DNA from: Pseudomonas matsuisoli | Lineage (GTDB): Bacteria; Pseudomonadota; Gammaproteobacteria; Pseudomonadales; Pseudomonadaceae | NCBI RefSeq assembly: GCF_014647635.1 | Contig: NZ_BMPO01000001.1 | Span: 434,001 to 498,000, forward strand | Direction: 5' to 3' | Length of the DNA stretch: 64,000 nucleotides | Shown: in pieces, positions 63,967 through 64,000 of the stretch | Layout of the letters: every line of letters starts with the position of its first letter | Position numbering within the stretch: the stretch's first letter is position 1 | Program-made: the position numbers and the translations under genes | The notes under the pieces: generated by a model | Database searches by the model: none | What the model was told of the DNA's origin: nothing | What the model saw: the letters and a program-made list of their open reading frames with translations, nothing else

Positions 63967-64000
63967 TGTAGGAGCGGGCTTGCCCGCGAATGCGGCAACA
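63967..64000. repeat. REP copy, TGTAGGAGCGGGC family (runs to window edge)
   Basis: TGTAGGAGCGGGCTTGCCCG followed by CGAATGCGG, identical over this segment to the copy at 3334-3362. It lies upstream of tilS at the right edge, so a partner copy may follow outside the window. Confidence 0.8.

Overview
This window is a contiguous piece of a Pseudomonadaceae chromosome. The gene content and order match Pseudomonas: fadAB, uup and slt; recX, recA, mutS, fdxA, rsmZ, rpoS, nlpD, pcm, surE, truD and ispF; ispD, ftsB, eno, kdsA, pyrG and tilS. REP-type palindromes and a GacA/Rsm regulatory node support the same assignment. GC content and the NAGGN osmolyte cluster fit a Stutzerimonas or P. stutzeri-like organism, but the genus is an inference. 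There is no prophage, CRISPR array or transposase gene; almost everything is core genome.

Layout. 1-3.0 kb holds the fatty acid beta-oxidation complex (fadBA, minus strand), with a PsrA-like operator upstream. 3.4-11.8 kb carries a small membrane protein, a UspA protein, the Uup ABC-F ATPase, lytic transglycosylase Slt, a MOSC protein, CheV and a YegS-like lipid kinase. A 270 bp MITE-like element (11.92-12.19 kb) separates these from the molybdenum cofactor genes moeA-moaB (minus) and mobA (plus). tRNA-Pro(CGG), DinG helicase and a GAPDH-family gene follow. 18.5-25.3 kb carries a GNAT protein, a MarR regulator and the NAGGN osmoprotectant operon (asnO, ngg, M42 peptidase), preceded by an AlgU-type promoter. 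25.4-34.7 kb has small membrane proteins, an MFS transporter, RimO and the mprF-acvB membrane lipid operon, then a membrane-anchored EEP-fold enzyme. 35.2-41.3 kb has initiator tRNA-fMet, dinB, trmO, the divergent pair fpr/finR, the ErdR-like regulator, a DTW-domain enzyme and a small secreted protein.

41.6-64 kb is the conserved recX-to-tilS block. In this sequence recA is broken: a net loss of 61 bp removes the DNA-binding loop L2 and shifts the frame, although the LexA box and recX are intact. The sRNA gene rsmZ sits between fdxA and rpoS, with its terminator and a GacA box. A formaldehyde detoxification module (fghA, adhC, divergent gfnR-like regulator) is followed by an HPF/RaiA-like protein paired with a baeRF-type release-factor-fold protein.

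Most notable observations: the recA lesion; a probable CTG start codon for dinB; the HPF-like/baeRF pair; the MITE-like element; and the recognisable operators for PsrA, AlgU, LexA and GacA. All functional calls come from reading the sequence and remembered family features; no database search was run.
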